Origin: a virus
Virus record (IMG/VR): IMGVR_UViG_3300023294_001123
Location: 1-47,692 of that record
DNA length: 47,692 nucleotides
Direction: 5' to 3' (one strand)
Shown here: positions 46,421-47,692 of the stretch, piece by piece
Numbering within the stretch: position 1 is the first letter of the stretch
How the letters are laid out: each line of letters begins with the position of its first letter
The notes under the pieces: generated by a model
What the model was told of the DNA's origin: nothing
Databases searched by the model: none
Seen by the model: the letters and a program-made list of their open reading frames with translations, nothing else
Program-made: the position numbers and the translations under genes

Positions 46421-46445
46421 AAAAAAAGCGCCGTTAAAGGCGCTT
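46421..46445 (-). terminator. Rho-independent terminator after gp19
   Basis: On the minus strand AAGCGCC-TTTAAC-GGCGCTT is followed by a run of T. This is the clearest terminator in the window and separates the gp18-gp19 unit from the next late promoter. Confidence 0.9.
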
Positions 46446-46470
46446 CTTTTACTTTTAAATGTTATCGAAA

Positions 46471-47097
46471 TTAGATACCACCGCCTGTGGATAGTGTACC
46501 TATTGTTCTTGTAACAGCACTTCCAATACCTGTACCTTGTGGTGTTTGGATAGCATTGTCGTATTTGATAGACAGAGTGATGGTTGCTACCTCTGAAGTT
46601 GCATATGCCAGTGAGTTGTAGTTCACAGATTGTACGTAAGAACCGTACAATTCCCAAGTTTCTAATATACCTGGTGCTGTGGCTCCATTACCACCGTCCA
46701 ACATCTCAATACGTGTTGTAAATTTGTAATCAATGCCTGATGCGGCACTGGCTTGTTCAAAGAAATCAAATTGTTTTTGAACCTGTTCGCCCACCAGTTT
46801 AGAAACTGAGTTGTTAACATCATCTCTAAGGTTAATAGTGATGGCTTCCCAGGTGTGTTTGCCTGGTAGATATACTTTTGAGTTGTACACATCTAGTGTG
46901 ATATCATCAAAAGTTAAGTTTGGTCGAGTCACATCCATTACCTGTTTAGTAAGTTCTGATCGAGGTGTGGATACACCAAAGTTCTCCAGTACAACTCTAA
47001 ATCTATACTGAAGTTTTGGCATCAATAAACCTTGTGATGCTGAACTTTGATCGTTTGCTAATGGTACTGTAAATTTTGAAAGTGTTGAAATTGCCAT
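46471..47097 (-). CDS. 19: Tail tube protein gp19
   Basis: A 208-residue protein. LQYRFRVVLENFGV, VTRPNLTFDDITLDVYNSKVYLPG, WEAITINLRDD and the C-terminal VQSVNYNSLAYATSEVATITLSIKYDNA match gp19 of marine T4-like phages. It stacks as hexamer rings to form the inner tube. An AAAGGAGC ribosome site precedes the ATG, unlike most late genes here. Confidence 0.9.
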   Translation of the reverse strand: MAISTLSKFTVPLANDQSSASQGLLMPKLQYRFRVVLENFGVSTPRSELTKQVMDVTRPNLTFDDITLDVYNSKVYLPGKHTWEAITINLRDDVNNSVSKLVGEQVQKQFDFFEQASAASGIDYKFTTRIEMLDGGNGATAPGILETWELYGSYVQSVNYNSLAYATSEVATITLSIKYDNAIQTPQGTGIGSAVTRTIGTLSTGGGI

Positions 47098-47120
47098 ATT
47101 GCTCCTTTACTTACCGAGGA

Positions 47121-47692
47121 TTAGTTGCCTAGGTTCGCTATCTCCCCTGTGTTTTTGATTCTTAAAGGTATGTAAATGAATTCAACCGATTTAACTGGTT
47201 CAATTGCAATATCCACATACAGTTCATTTCTATCAATTCTAGTTGCTGTGTTGTTCGTCTCATCACACACTACTAAGAAGTCATATAATGCTCTTTGTCC
47301 TACTAGTCCTAATAAGAAAGATTCAATTGCTCCTCGGATCTCATTTCTAGTCAAAGTATCATTTGGTTCAAAAATAAACGGTTTAGCAATAGCATCTAAT
47401 TGTGATCTTAGAAACACTGTTAATCTTGATACGTTGATTCTATCTAGTGCTGATGATGTGTTAGTTTTGGTTAAGTTACCAAAGTTCACAATACCTGCTC
47501 CTGAGAAGAAAGTGATTGGGTTAATTTTTGCTGTGTGCATTGCATCTCTTGTGCCTTCTGTTAACGAGATAGTCTGGAATTCACCTGTTGATGCTTGTAC
47601 ATATCCTACTGCTGTTGCATTATCAACAATACCTCTTCTTGTACCAGCCGGTGCAAACCAAGGGTAACCAATGTTGTCGTTGTTAGCCAGTG
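47121..47692 (-). CDS. 18: Tail sheath protein gp18, C-terminal part (cut by window edge)
   Basis: About 190 residues are visible and the frame runs off the right edge. IGYPWFAPAG, the GAGIVNFGNLTK segment, DRINVSRLTVFLRSQLDAIAKPFIFEPND and FLLGLVGQRALYDFLVVCDETNN are the classic C-terminal region of gp18, which contracts around the tube. It lies 23 nt upstream of gp19 on the same strand, the standard T4 order. Confidence 0.93.
   Translation of the reverse strand, partial: LANNDNIGYPWFAPAGTRRGIVDNATAVGYVQASTGEFQTISLTEGTRDAMHTAKINPITFFSGAGIVNFGNLTKTNTSSALDRINVSRLTVFLRSQLDAIAKPFIFEPNDTLTRNEIRGAIESFLLGLVGQRALYDFLVVCDETNNTATRIDRNELYVDIAIEPVKSVEFIYIPLRIKNTGEIANLGN

Noticed and set aside
1-47692. 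CRISPR arrays, insertion sequences or integrase genes
   Set aside because: None seen on either strand: no regular repeat-spacer pattern, no transposase or recombinase motifs.

Overview
The window is one segment of a tailed-phage genome of the T4 superfamily (contractile-tailed myovirus), probably marine. The evidence is a set of T4 core genes: tail sheath gp18 (cut by the right edge), tail tube gp19, a gp48/gp54-like tube protein, head-completion gp4, small and large terminase gp16 and gp17, ssDNA-binding gp32, recombinase UvsX, helicase UvsW, helicase gp41, primase gp61 and a probable clamp-loader gp62. No photosynthesis gene is visible, and the AT-rich right four fifths would suit a phage of a marine heterotroph such as SAR11 or a relative. 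The host is inference only. Genes are tightly packed, with many ATGA and TAATG overlaps.

Layout. 1-2600: a GC- and TG-rich stretch of tiny, mostly membrane-type ORFs and one methyltransferase bracketed by direct repeats. 2600-4700: cold-shock protein, ClpP, small exported proteins and lipoproteins, one with an apparent frameshift. 4800-5690: an FTR1-family iron permease whose stop codon lies inside tRNA-Thr, then tRNA-Ala. 5700-13600: an SGNH hydrolase-like gene, a radical SAM gene, glycosyltransferases, FkbM methyltransferases and a six-gene overlapping operon with a RuBisCO-like protein at its centre. 13670-25500: replication and nucleotide genes (ferredoxin, ThyX, gp41, radical SAM, gp61, a miniature Pol III alpha relative, gp62, UvsW, a HARP-like protein, a SprT-like protease). 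25500-33400: a second glycan block with four related putative glycosyltransferases, a truncated glutaminase domain, an epimerase and a HAD protein. 33360-36200: UvsX and gp32 with small partners. 36300-47692: the packaging and structural block, almost all on the minus strand.

Regulation. Nine good sigma70-type promoters (TTGACA-like, 16-17 bp, TATAAT-like) precede clpP, the iron permease, uvsX, gp32, the UvsW operon and others. A second class carries a TAAATA core 4-11 nt from the start codon. It resembles the T4 late promoter TATAAATA, but sits so close to the ATG that the mRNAs should be nearly or fully leaderless.

Most unusual content: (i) the RuBisCO-like protein inside a nucleotidyltransferase/GDPD-like/glycosyltransferase operon, which suggests an undescribed route to a modified sugar or polyol for a surface glycan; (ii) the iron permease fused in sequence space to a tRNA; (iii) a 188-residue protein retaining the three catalytic aspartates of bacterial DNA polymerase III alpha; (iv) a 7Fe-type ferredoxin overlapping thyX; (v) a radical SAM gene between helicase and primase.
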